From JAEELC01 sp963605425 (GTDB lineage: Bacteria; Bacillota_I; Bacilli_A; Acholeplasmatales; Anaeroplasmataceae), in assembly GCA_963605425.1 (NCBI GenBank), contig CAVCUQ010000044.1, forward strand, positions 1 to 10,120: a stretch of 10,120 bases of DNA, read 5' to 3'. The translations under genes were made by a program, and so were the position numbers. Within the stretch, counting starts at the first letter, position 1. Each line of letters opens with the position of its first letter. Positions 1 through 5,693 of the stretch are shown piece after piece. Under the pieces are notes generated by a model that was not told the origin of the DNA, did not search any database, and saw nothing but the letters and a program-made list of their open reading frames with translations.

Positions 1-70
1 GAAGGAAACTGATAGTTCTTATTCTCAGGCAAGATATTATAAAGAAAATGTAGTTTCAGTTAAAATTTAA
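1..70 (+). CDS. 3' end of an upstream gene (partial)
   Basis: An open frame enters from the left edge and ends at TAA 68-70, giving a 22-residue tail that ends in ENVVSVKI. Nothing in it identifies a family. It is supported as coding mainly by the hairpin that follows about 25 bases later, as expected after a gene end. The product cannot be named from so little sequence, and the frame could be open by chance. Confidence 0.35.
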   Translation, partial: KETDSSYSQARYYKENVVSVKI

Positions 71-94
71 ATGTTAAATAATAAAAAATATAAA

Positions 95-129
95 AAAACA
101 TATTACTACTGGTAATAGCAATATGTTTT
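95..129. terminator. A/T-flanked hairpin, possible bidirectional terminator
   Basis: AAAACATATT at 95-104 pairs perfectly with AATATGTTTT at 120-129, leaving a 15-base loop in which ATTAC and GTAAT can pair further. The A-rich left arm and T-rich right arm could serve as U-tracts on both strands. It lies between the partial upstream gene and the DUF4417 operon. The T-tract is short and part of the stem, so termination strength is uncertain. Confidence 0.4.
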
Positions 130-137
130 GTGAATAA

Positions 138-146
138 TGATATAAA
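138..146 (+). promoter_or_regulatory. Possible extended -10 promoter of the DUF4417 operon
   Basis: TGATATAAA matches an extended -10 element (TGN followed by TATAAA) just downstream of the hairpin. No good -35 box lies about 17 bases upstream, which is tolerated in extended -10 promoters. It would give a leader of roughly 70 bases before the first start codon. In such AT-rich DNA this match could be accidental. Confidence 0.3.
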
Positions 147-157
147 TCAAAATCCTA

Positions 158-190
158 ACAAATTGATTATATCACGTTTTCACAATTTGT
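158..190. repeat. 8-bp inverted repeat in the leader of the DUF4417 operon
   Basis: ACAAATTG (158-165) and CAATTTGT (183-190) are perfect inverted copies separated by 17 bases. The repeat lies between the possible promoter and the first ribosome site, so it could be a leader-RNA hairpin or an operator. A -35-like TTGATT (163-168) overlaps the left arm. Confidence 0.4.
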
Positions 191-218
191 AAATGAAGCA
201 AAGAAAGGAAATGTAGAT

Positions 219-257
219 ATGAGTAAAAACATATGCTACTTACATATATGGAGGTAG
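219..257 (+). CDS. Possible 12-residue leader peptide
   Basis: ATG at 219 follows AAGGAA (205-210) at good spacing and opens a 12-codon frame, MSKNICYLHIWR, ending at TAG 255-257. Its last two sense codons lie inside the GGAGG ribosome site (250-254) of the next gene, and its stop falls five bases before that gene's TTG start. Ribosomes translating it would cover and then vacate that site, so translational coupling or attenuation is possible. Short frames like this also arise by chance, and there is no proof it is translated. Confidence 0.35.
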   Translation: MSKNICYLHIWR

Positions 258-262
258 CTAAT

Positions 263-1042
263 TTGAATAATAAATTTTGCGATAAACCAAATATTAAAAT
301 TAATAGTAATATAAAACTAAATATAAATTATAGTGAGATTGATCCTAAAGATATTTATGGATACTATATTTTGAATAGAATGGAAGAAAGTAATATATTC
401 GGCCTTGCAATGATAGGAGATTTTCACGATGAATATCCTGATTACATAGCACTTGCAAATCAACCTGGATACTTTCAAAAAACAGCTAATACTTGTGTTG
501 CATTTTATATAGATGATATTAAATTTGATGATATTGACGGATTATATGCTGCAATAGTATATAAAAATGTAGAACTATTAAAATTCTATAAATGGAAATT
601 TAGAAATATTAAATATTTTATAGGGCCAGATTATAGTTTGTTTGGAAACTTTAAAAAAAGCACGATGATTTCTCAACTTGAAAAAGAGACTATAGTGATA
701 GGTTGGTTTGTATTTGAACTCAATGCAATAGTATATCCTAATATTACTTATGGATTACAAGATAGTTATGACATGTGTTTTGGCAACATTTATTATGGTT
801 CTAATGTTGCAATTAGTTTTAAAGGTTCTATTGATAATACGATTAATGAAAAATTGCTAAAAGAAGCAATAAAAAATGTTGTTGATAAGATTAATCCTAA
901 AACAATAATTGTATACACAGTTGCATCAAACAAAACTACTTTTAGAATACTTGAATATGCTATAGCTAAAAATATAAATTTAATTGTACCAGATAATACA
1001 TTGAGAACTAGTAATTTAAGGAGATTAAAAAATAATGGGTAA
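263..1042 (+). CDS. DUF4417-like protein, first gene of a three-gene operon
   Basis: A 259-residue protein without signal peptide or membrane segment. The middle and C-terminal parts match the pattern I associate with DUF4417, a family of unknown function common in phages and other mobile DNA: GPDYSLF (about residues 121-127), then IVYPNITYG (157-165), a DMCF segment, NVAISFKGS (181-189), and a closing strand with IIVYT (215-219). The usual ATG choice upstream (233) has no ribosome site. TTG at 263 sits eight bases after GGAGG (250-254), so TTG is preferred. The gene overlaps the nuclease-like gene by eight bases, implying co-expression and linked function. The role is not known. Given the neighbours it may be a partner or regulator of the toxin-like protein. 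The family call is from recognition of motifs, not an alignment. Confidence 0.7.
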   Translation: MNNKFCDKPNIKINSNIKLNINYSEIDPKDIYGYYILNRMEESNIFGLAMIGDFHDEYPDYIALANQPGYFQKTANTCVAFYIDDIKFDDIDGLYAAIVYKNVELLKFYKWKFRNIKYFIGPDYSLFGNFKKSTMISQLEKETIVIGWFVFELNAIVYPNITYGLQDSYDMCFGNIYYGSNVAISFKGSIDNTINEKLLKEAIKNVVDKINPKTIIVYTVASNKTTFRILEYAIAKNINLIVPDNTLRTSNLRRLKNNG

Positions 1043-1526
1043 AAAAGCTTATGCCTACTTTATTAATAGAACTCAATATTCATTACAAGTGTATGATTAT
1101 GCTATACAAGTTGGTCAATTTAAAAATTTTTCTCACCAATTAGAACGGGCAAGAGAAATAAATATGCTCGAAAATGCTAAAGTAAAATACGATAAAGAAA
1201 ATATTGTTTTTGCTATTAAAGATAATAATGGTAGACTTTATTGGCTAGAACAGGGTAACAACTCAGTAGGTTTGAAACATATAATTATTAGACATAAAAG
1301 TGATTTTAATAAAGCATATGGTGTTAAAGAAAAAGATATTGCAGGGTTTATAAAAAATATGATACTGTCAGGCACAATAATTGCTGAAAGGCAGAAAATT
1401 AGATATGATAAAGTACACATTGAACAAAATTATAAATATATGGGAAAATATTATACATTAAATGCTGTAGGAACAAATGGTTTTATTGTATCTTGTTATC
1501 CTATAAATGCGGAGGAAAATATATGA
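1035..1526 (+). CDS. BECR-like nuclease, putative toxin of the operon
   Basis: A 163-residue soluble protein. Its second half has the layout of small barnase/EndoU/colicin E5-D/RelE-like (BECR) nuclease domains found in polymorphic and phage-borne toxins: GLKHIIIRH (residues 79-87) with two histidines and an arginine, a helix rich in I and K with the usual DI..FI..MI..G pattern (101-113), and closing strands YYTLNAVGT..GFIVSCYPIN (139-158). BECR members typically cleave RNA. Which residues are catalytic here is inference. The ribosome site AAGGAG (1018-1023) lies 11 bases before the ATG, inside the preceding gene. Its stop overlaps the next start as ATGA, the arrangement expected for toxin and immunity genes. 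A non-toxic phage protein of the same fold remains possible. Confidence 0.65.
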   Translation: MGKKAYAYFINRTQYSLQVYDYAIQVGQFKNFSHQLERAREINMLENAKVKYDKENIVFAIKDNNGRLYWLEQGNNSVGLKHIIIRHKSDFNKAYGVKEKDIAGFIKNMILSGTIIAERQKIRYDKVHIEQNYKYMGKYYTLNAVGTNGFIVSCYPINAEENI

Positions 1527-1852
1527 TTACTATTAGATTATTGTTAGATTATTGTGAAGGACCTATTTGGCCTAACATTTCGAATCCGTATACTTTTGAA
1601 AAAAGTACTGGTATAAAATTCATAGATGAAGATAAGATTATTAAAGAAATTTCAATAAAAATGAGTAACTTGTATGACAATTATTACGAATTTGATACAC
1701 ATGATGTTGCTTGTTGGTTTGACAACGAAAAGTTCTTGAAAGAAAAAAATATAATGCTCGCTTTACTTGAGCAATTAAAACTTAGGCTTGAAGAATTAAA
1801 TGACGGATCTTACATTATTGTCGATGAAATAACTCCTATGTATGAAATTTAA
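1523..1852 (+). CDS. Small acidic protein in the immunity-gene position
   Basis: 109 residues from ATG 1523, preceded by GGAGG (1511-1515). An in-frame upstream start at 1493 has no advantage. It overlaps the nuclease-like gene by four bases (ATGA), giving strict translational coupling. The protein is rich in D and E, with aromatic clusters such as LYDNYYEF and ACWFDNEKF, ends LNDGSYIIVDEITPMYEI, and has no signal or membrane segment. Small acidic partners encoded directly after toxins usually bind and neutralise them. I do not recognise the exact family, so the immunity role is inferred from position, size and charge. It closes the operon, and the next genes are mobile-element debris. Confidence 0.65.
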   Translation: MITIRLLLDYCEGPIWPNISNPYTFEKSTGIKFIDEDKIIKEISIKMSNLYDNYYEFDTHDVACWFDNEKFLKEKNIMLALLEQLKLRLEELNDGSYIIVDEITPMYEI

Positions 1853-1867
1853 TTATTAGTAGTTTTA

Positions 1868-1889
1868 AATTGGCTTTAAAATTCCAATT
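1868..1889. terminator. Weak hairpin after the DUF4417 operon
   Basis: AATTGG (1868-1873) and CCAATT (1884-1889) form a 6-bp stem with a 10-base loop, 16 bases after the last stop codon. There is no T-run immediately after it, so it is at best a weak terminator. The remaining bases to about 2045 show no gene or other clear signal. Confidence 0.25.
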
Positions 1890-2045
1890 GATTAAATTGT
1901 ATTTTAAAGAACAACACTAATTGAAAGTTTCTTACAAATAGAGTAGATAAAAATTTAAAGATTAATCCATTTAGTACTAATCGATTGTTAGAGTGAAAAG
2001 CAAGGTTCCTAAGTGAAAGAATTAGATGTAGTTAAATTGTGCTTA

Positions 2046-2090
2046 TGTCAATAGATAATTGACCCACTGTCGTAATTCAAAACTGACCCA
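2046..2090. repeat. IS21-family terminus with internal repeats
   Basis: TGTCAATA at 2046 followed by AATTGACCCA (2057-2066) and AACTGACCCA (2081-2090), spaced 24 bases apart. Low-GC IS21 elements commonly end in TGTCA plus several GGGTCA/TGACCC transposase-binding repeats, and the istB-like tail right beside it fits. This would be the right end of an element whose genes run on the minus strand. No matching left end is visible in the window. Confidence 0.55.
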
Positions 2091-2100
2091 GGTACAGTCT

Positions 2101-2455
2101 TTATTTACCTAACCATTCCTTGGTTTCTTTAAGTCTATAAGATTCTCCTTTGATGTTAATAACGTAAGCTCGGCGAGAGTAACATAAAGTTTGGTTAATA
2201 TGAAAAACAAAATTTAAATCCTCATATACTTCTTTAGATATTTTATCAAAATATTCAATAGTTCTCTGCATTTTAATATCACAATTACTAAAACTTAAAG
2301 CAGTTATATTTTTAATTTCATCATAAGGGATATATTTACAATCTACAATCTTACCCACTTTTCATGTCTCAACTAGTTTTTTACCATCAACAAATACACT
2401 AGTACCTTTAACAACATAATAATTATTTCCAGACTTTTCATGCATTTCGCTCTTT
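2101..2455 (-). pseudogene. istB: istB tail fused to an unrecognised broken gene
   Basis: The last 25 or so residues, RRAYVINIKGESYRLKET followed by KEWLGK, resemble the C-terminus of IstB, the ATP-binding helper of IS21 transposition, and end 10 bases from the IS21-type terminus. Upstream the same minus-strand frame continues, but IstB is normally near 250 residues and its Walker motifs are absent. The frame holds one stop (TGA, about 2374-2376) between GKKLVET and KVGKIVDCKY. The sequence either side (NNYYVVKGTSVFVDG and CKYIPYDEIKNI) looks coding but I cannot place it. The piece from GTG 2358 to 2101 could be read as an 85-residue protein, but no ribosome site precedes it. Best read as a fusion of two remnants. 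Confidence 0.5.
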
Positions 2456-2731
2456 CTGAAAATTTTCCCGAATTCAGCATAATTTTCAGAACGCGGAATT
2501 AAGCCCTTCGTAATTCTAAGAAAGAACGCTTTATTTGCTAATACAGTTAATGGTTCAGAGGCTTAAGCACTTCTAATGTCTATTGTAAAAACTGCTAAAA
2601 TTAACCTGTTAAAACCTGATGAATATATTAAATACGTTTTAGAACGAATAGATGATATTAAACAAAAAGATATTGATGAGTTATTACCATTTGCTAAAGA
2701 TTTACCTGATTCTTTAAAATATAATAAATAA
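2449..2731 (+). pseudogene. tnpC: IS66 transposase (tnpC) C-terminal remnant, copy 1
   Basis: The frame reads SERGIKPFVILRKNALFAN, then TVNGSEA, stop (TAA 2564-2566), LLMSIVKTAKINLLKPDEYI, and finishes DELLPFAKDLPDSL. These are signature segments of IS66 transposases: the (R/S)ERxIKPFVIGRKN region near the last catalytic Glu, and the IS66 C-terminal element. Roughly the first 80 percent is missing, and a frameshift before SERG adds to the damage. The IS66 terminal repeat follows at 2785-2797. A diverged second copy lies at 6162-6457 in reverse orientation. Confidence 0.85.
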
Positions 2732-2762
2732 GACTTAGATTAAAAATTAAATTAATTTAGGT

Positions 2763-2797
2763 ATTTTAGGATGTCCATAAAGTGAATTGACGCTTAC
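2763..2797 (+). repeat. IS66 right terminal inverted repeat, copy 1
   Basis: AATTGACGCTTAC at 2785-2797 is the inverse of GTAAGCGTCAATT, the characteristic IS66 terminus. The preceding bases (TTTTAGGATGTCCATAAA) are shared with the copy at 6128-6146, so the element boundary is at about 2797. The end points towards the LemA region. Confidence 0.8.
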
Positions 2798-2913
2798 CAT
2801 ATATCTTTATAACCTTGGCTTTAAAATCTTCACTAAAAAGCATTAAAAAATCCTCCTGTACTTATTGTACAGAAAGATAAATTATATTTATATATGAGGA
2901 AATTGAAGCTTAC
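2798..2913 (-). mobile_element. tnpA: IS66 left end with the start of tnpA, cut by copy 1
   Basis: Read on the minus strand from 2913: GTAAGCTTCAATT (one mismatch to the IS66 terminus), a leader, then AGGAGG and ATG at 2843 opening MLFSEDFKAKVIKIYG, the typical N-terminus of the small IS66 tnpA protein. The frame runs directly into the terminal repeat of copy 1 at 2797, so copy 1 appears to have inserted into, or recombined with, this second element. A 6-bp hairpin, CTGTAC/GTACAG with a 5-base loop (2856-2872), directly abuts the tnpA ribosome site and could limit its translation. Confidence 0.75.
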
Positions 2914-2954
2914 TTTTTATTTACGATGGCGTATGGATTAAAGATAAGCAATGA

Positions 2955-3194
2955 TTATTTTTCAGTTACGGAAGCAATATCATTAGCATTCAAATGTAAA
3001 TATGCATTTATTATTTTTCCATCATCAAATGGATCACCATAATCTTTATTTTTAGAAATAATAAAAGTATAATTAAATTTAATACTTTGTTCATGCAAAT
3101 TTTTATATAAATAATATAACATTAAAGCTTTATTGCTTAATCCTTTAGGATTTTTATTAAAATTAAAATCATTACCAGTCCTTATCTTCCAATC
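2955..3194 (-). pseudogene. Open tail after the LemA-like gene, in another frame
   Basis: A minus-strand frame is open from about 3194 to TAA 2955-2957 and overlaps the last 23 bases of the LemA-like gene. The first ATG (3122) gives 55 residues starting MLYYLYKNLHEQ and ending NDIASVTEK. Composition looks coding (NKDYGDPFDDGKIINAYLHL), but no ribosome site is properly placed before that ATG. The likeliest reading is a C-terminal portion of the LemA-like gene, or of a following gene, separated by a frameshift. Family not recognised. Confidence 0.45.
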
Positions 3195-3681
3195 TTACGC
3201 TTTCATCTAAATTGCTTTCATCAATATAATCTACTTCTTTATATTTAAGAATTGCTGCAAAAGGTACATTAAGCAAACGTTTTATATACAAATTATATTC
3301 TTTTATCAAGGAATTCAATTCGAGTCTAGCAACACTAAGTTCTCTTGCAAAACTGGCACCCATATAATTAGAATGTTCACTTAAATCATTAATGTCTAAA
3401 TTAACGCCACTAGGACTATAATTAAAGCCAGAAATTATAAGATGATTATGAGATGCTAATTTATCTGCCGAATTGGTATTCATATCAACTACTTGATTCA
3501 TTTTTTTAATTGCCTGGTTACCTTTTGTTTTTAGAATTTGAATTTTAGATTTTAATTCTTTTATGCTTTCTAAATATCCCAAAGCTTTCTCTCTAAAACA
3601 AATAAATTTTATTAAGATAAAAATAATAATAATTACTATTATAATTATAACAATCAACACTCTAATTAATTCATCATCCAA
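3172..3681 (-). CDS. LemA-like membrane protein
   Basis: About 169 residues. An N-terminal, isoleucine-rich membrane anchor (about residues 5-27) is followed by a coiled, lysine-rich segment and a C-terminal helix pair ending ELNSLIKEYNLYIKRLLNV then PFAAILKYKEVDYID. This matches the LemA layout of one N-terminal membrane segment, helical hairpin, YN..I...P..I...F...EY near the end. LemA proteins are membrane-anchored helical proteins whose role is poorly defined. The ribosome site AGAGAGG (3692-3698) is one base from the TTG at 3690 but ten bases from the TTG at 3681, so 3681 is preferred. It follows the 238-aa gene by about 90 bases, probably in one transcript, and its 3' end overlaps a tail in another frame, so the original protein may have been longer. 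Confidence 0.7.
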   Translation of the reverse strand: MDDELIRVLIVIIIIVIIIIFILIKFICFREKALGYLESIKELKSKIQILKTKGNQAIKKMNQVVDMNTNSADKLASHNHLIISGFNYSPSGVNLDINDLSEHSNYMGASFARELSVARLELNSLIKEYNLYIKRLLNVPFAAILKYKEVDYIDESNLDESVRLEDKDW

Positions 3682-3778
3682 AATAATCAAACCTCTCTAA
3701 CCTATCATTTTTTATCATAATATTATTTTTCTATTGTTGTCTTTTTCTATTAGCTTATAAATCGCTAATTTATCCTCA

Positions 3779-4495
3779 TTAATATGGTCTACATGCCAAA
3801 TTCCGTAATGAGAATTTATATGTGTCTCCATCCTCGCTTAACAAATCAAAATCAATATGCATTCTAACCTCATCAATTTTAACTCCCTCAAATATATATG
3901 GGGAATCCCCAGAAATAACGAAACTTTTGCTACTTGCGCAATATTGTTTAAGACACCATTTATCAAAGTTTTTATATTTATTCATATTAAAACTAACACC
4001 ATTTTCTATATCTTTATTAAATTCATTTTTACTATTTTCATAGTACTCTTTATAAAAATCATTAGAGCATGTGCAATAAACTTCCCCTGTTTTGTAGTTG
4101 AATATTTTAAGGCTAATTTTTTTAATAGTGGTATATTCACCGAAATTCCATATTTTATCGTGATGATCACTAATCTCAAATCTAATATCCATTAAATACT
4201 CAGATAAATGATACAATGTAATTTTAATGGCATATCCTCTAATTTCAGCATCATTAATATTAAATTGCATAAGTTTCCCTAATACATTTTCATTATAATT
4301 AGACAAACCCAATTCCCAAAGATGCTGAGCATTATTCCAATTATATTCATGAAGCATTTTTTTATATACTAAATTTTCTTTATGAAATTCATAATCATAA
4401 TTTTTATTATTCTTTTTAGCATAAATCACTTTTCTTTTAAGTTCTTTAAGTTTTTTTCTCATTCTTAGTTTCATTTTAATACTTCTAATTGTCAT
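3779..4495 (-). CDS. Unrecognised 238-residue protein
   Basis: I do not recognise this family. The N-terminal 40 residues are very basic (KLRMRKKLKELKRKV), with no signal peptide or membrane segment. The middle holds HLWELGLSNYNENVLG and a beta-rich stretch, WNFGEYTTIKKISLKIFNYK then TGEVYCTCSNDF. The last third has KWCLKQYCASS and a DEVRMHIDFDLL strand before the end NLACRPY. Four cysteines sit in CTC and CLKQYC pairs. The start is ATG 4495, preceded by GAGGG (4506-4510) at ten bases. It is upstream of and likely cotranscribed with the LemA-like gene, suggesting a membrane-linked partner, but that is inference. Confidence 0.7.
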   Translation of the reverse strand: MTIRSIKMKLRMRKKLKELKRKVIYAKKNNKNYDYEFHKENLVYKKMLHEYNWNNAQHLWELGLSNYNENVLGKLMQFNINDAEIRGYAIKITLYHLSEYLMDIRFEISDHHDKIWNFGEYTTIKKISLKIFNYKTGEVYCTCSNDFYKEYYENSKNEFNKDIENGVSFNMNKYKNFDKWCLKQYCASSKSFVISGDSPYIFEGVKIDEVRMHIDFDLLSEDGDTYKFSLRNLACRPY

Positions 4496-4700
4496 AAATC
4501 ATTTTCCCTCTTTTCTTAATTTTATAACTTTAAAAACCTTGATTAAATAAAACAATCTCTGATTTAAGCATATTAAAATAAGGAATTGGCACTCTAATCC
4601 ATATTGAAAAAGAAATAACAATTTTAATTTTATTCCTCTAAAAAAATCAAGATAAGAATCATTTAGCCCTTATTTTAGAAATTGCTTATTGCAATTATGC
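4496..4700. other. AT-rich intergenic stretch, no gene seen
   Basis: No frame of coding character was found in either strand. It must contain the promoter of the minus-strand 238-aa gene, but no convincing -35/-10 pair stands out among the many AT matches. A 6-bp hairpin, AATTGC/GCAATT with a 5-base loop, lies at 4680-4696. Confidence 0.4.
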
Positions 4701-4723
4701 TCATAAACAAGGGAGGAATCCCT
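4700..4723 (-). terminator. Decayed terminator of the duplicated gene tail
   Basis: AGGGA (4710-4714) and TCCCT (4719-4723) form a short stem with a 4-base loop. On the minus strand it is followed by TTGTTT. It lies after the truncated gene tail at 4768, in the same relative place as the intact terminator at 9691-9727, and the surrounding bases (TTTTAATAG, CAGGTTT, AGGGAT) are shared with that region. Confidence 0.4.
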
Positions 4724-4767
4724 CATGAAGAAACCTGACTATTAAAATACTATATTAAGTTTAATTC

Positions 4768-4848
4768 TTATGCTTTAACTATAATTTCTAAATTACTCTT
4801 AACTTTAGAACCACTATTAGTATTATCTGCTCTTGTTTTTGTGCTGTA
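4768..4848 (-). pseudogene. Shortened copy of the gene tail found at 9744
   Basis: The minus-strand frame reads TKTRADNTNSGSKVKSN then LEIIVKA and stops at 4768-4770. The C-terminal part aligns with DNTYRITKVKSDLEIIITL of the gene at 9744-10120, and the TRA before it matches the TRAR near the window's right edge. About 100 residues between these two points are missing, as if by internal deletion. Similarity continues past the stop into the terminator. It is a dead paralogous fragment. Confidence 0.6.
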
Positions 4849-4857
4849 CCCCATATG

Positions 4858-4907
4858 TTAAATTAATCTAGGTCTTTAGTCATTCCGTAAAGTAACTTGA
4901 CGCTTTC
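4858..4907 (+). repeat. Diverged IS66 right end, copy 3
   Basis: TTAAATTAATCTAGGTCTTT (4858-4877) is identical to the bases following the tnpC stop of copy 2. It leads into GTAAAGTAACTTGACGCTTT, which resembles the IS66 right end (AATTGACGCTTAC) with a few changes. No transposase sequence remains beside it. It has the same orientation as copy 1. Confidence 0.6.
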
Positions 4908-4928
4908 AGTAAAATAACAATAAGTTTA

Positions 4929-4967
4929 AAAGGATTGTCACCCAGGCAATGTAGCCAACAATCCTTT
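4929..4967. terminator. Strong 10-bp hairpin, probable terminator
   Basis: AAAGGATTGT (4929-4938) and ACAATCCTTT (4958-4967) pair perfectly, with a 19-base loop in which GGC and GCC can add a small inner stem. It lies downstream of the minus-strand operon that ends at 5044 and next to the IS66 remnant. Neither side has a long pure T-run (AAAATTTT on one side), so this is a plausible bidirectional terminator or a structured mobile-element relic. Confidence 0.5.
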
Positions 4968-5043
4968 AAAATTTTATGGTTTGATAAATCTTCGAACCAA
5001 AGTTTAATTTTTAGGCTTCACATTAGTTTGAAGTCTTACAAAA

Positions 5044-5253
5044 TTAGTTTTTCTTATACATTTTTAAGTTGTTAGAACCTTTACTAATTAACGAACAATT
5101 ATTGTTAGAATAATCATTTGCAAATTGTTTACCTAATGAAATAGCATCATTTGCTGTCGCATTAATGCCATTATCGTTTAACCAATCTTGTGTAATAGAA
5201 AAACTTGTTCCACTTGATAAACTATTAATTAAGTTAATTAATTGATTGTACAT
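5044..5253 (-). CDS. Small 69-residue protein, DUF1413-like, third gene of the poly-G operon
   Basis: Begins eight bases after the stop of the zinc-ribbon gene, with AAGGG five bases before the ATG, so it is part of the same transcript. The layout FSITQDWLNDNGI, then SLGKQFANDY, then ISKGSNNLKMYKK resembles the short DUF1413-type proteins (a possible DNA-binding fold: helix, LG..F motif, then a strand with K.YK at the end). This match is weak and from memory. No signal peptide or membrane helix. Function unknown. It could be a regulator for the operon or an antitoxin-like partner. Confidence 0.6.
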   Translation of the reverse strand: MYNQLINLINSLSSGTSFSITQDWLNDNGINATANDAISLGKQFANDYSNNNCSLISKGSNNLKMYKKN

Positions 5254-5261
5254 AAAAACCC

Positions 5262-5687
5262 TTAGTGACCTAAATAATATTTTTTTATAGTTTTTCTAAA
5301 TTTAACATCAGGATTTTCTGAAGCTTTACAACCAATTATAATTGTAAATTCTTTATTTGCTCCACAATTAGGGCAAGTACAATTTACTAAATATTTGTAG
5401 TTAACTCTATGTTTACCTTTATAATTATAATCTTTGGCTTCTTCTATTTCATATGTATATTCTCCACCTTTTAAAGATTTATGGCAACTATCACAAATTG
5501 ACTTTAATTTATCATGAGTTACTGAAAAAAGGGTAGCAACAATACAAATTAGCAAAAAGTAAATAACCCAAGAGAGTACACAATATTCATCACCTTTCTT
5601 TGATAAAATATTACCTCCAACTACACATGGAATACCTAAAATTAAACTTATTAATAAAGTCTTCAAATAATATTTTAATTTCCACAT
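5262..5687 (-). CDS. Two-helix membrane protein with a zinc ribbon, second gene of the poly-G operon
   Basis: 141 residues. Two hydrophobic segments (about 8-27 and 36-56) lie ahead of a C-terminal domain carrying CDSCHK (C65, C68) and CTCPNCG (C103, C105, C108). The two C-x2-C pairs are typical of a zinc ribbon, here probably on the cytoplasmic face. Family not recognised. The start lies seven bases after the stop of the preceding gene, with no clear ribosome site, so it likely depends on translational coupling. The tail after the ribbon is basic (KFRKTIKKYYLGH). A sensor or scaffold role at the membrane is possible but unproven. Confidence 0.75.
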   Translation of the reverse strand: MWKLKYYLKTLLISLILGIPCVVGGNILSKKGDEYCVLSWVIYFLLICIVATLFSVTHDKLKSICDSCHKSLKGGEYTYEIEEAKDYNYKGKHRVNYKYLVNCTCPNCGANKEFTIIIGCKASENPDVKFRKTIKKYYLGH

Positions 5688-5693
5688 AACTAA

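Noticed and set aside
1238..1420. Minus-strand 60-codon frame.
   Set aside because: It lies wholly inside the BECR-like gene and has no ribosome site.
2374..2376. In-frame TGA between GKKLVET and KVGKIVD suggested TGA might encode Trp, as in mycoplasmas.
   Set aside because: All Trp codons in the intact genes are TGG, and several clear genes (nuclease-like gene, Phd antitoxin) end in TGA overlapping the next ATG.
2376..2560. Antisense frame over the IS66 tnpC tail, open in both IS66 copies (RITKGLIPRSENY type).
   Set aside because: It is the usual artefact of the opposite strand of the conserved SERGIKPFV region; its conservation follows from the transposase frame.
3822..4195. Plus-strand open frames of 73 and 112 codons.
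   Set aside because: They are the complement of the 238-aa minus-strand gene, lack ribosome sites and have low-complexity composition.
4976..5040. Inverted repeats near TGGTTTGA/TTCGAACC and AGGCTTCA/TTGAAGTCT after the 69-aa gene, considered as a tRNA T-arm or terminator.
   Set aside because: TTCGAA resembles a T-loop but no cloverleaf can be built around it, and no T-run follows either stem on the minus strand.
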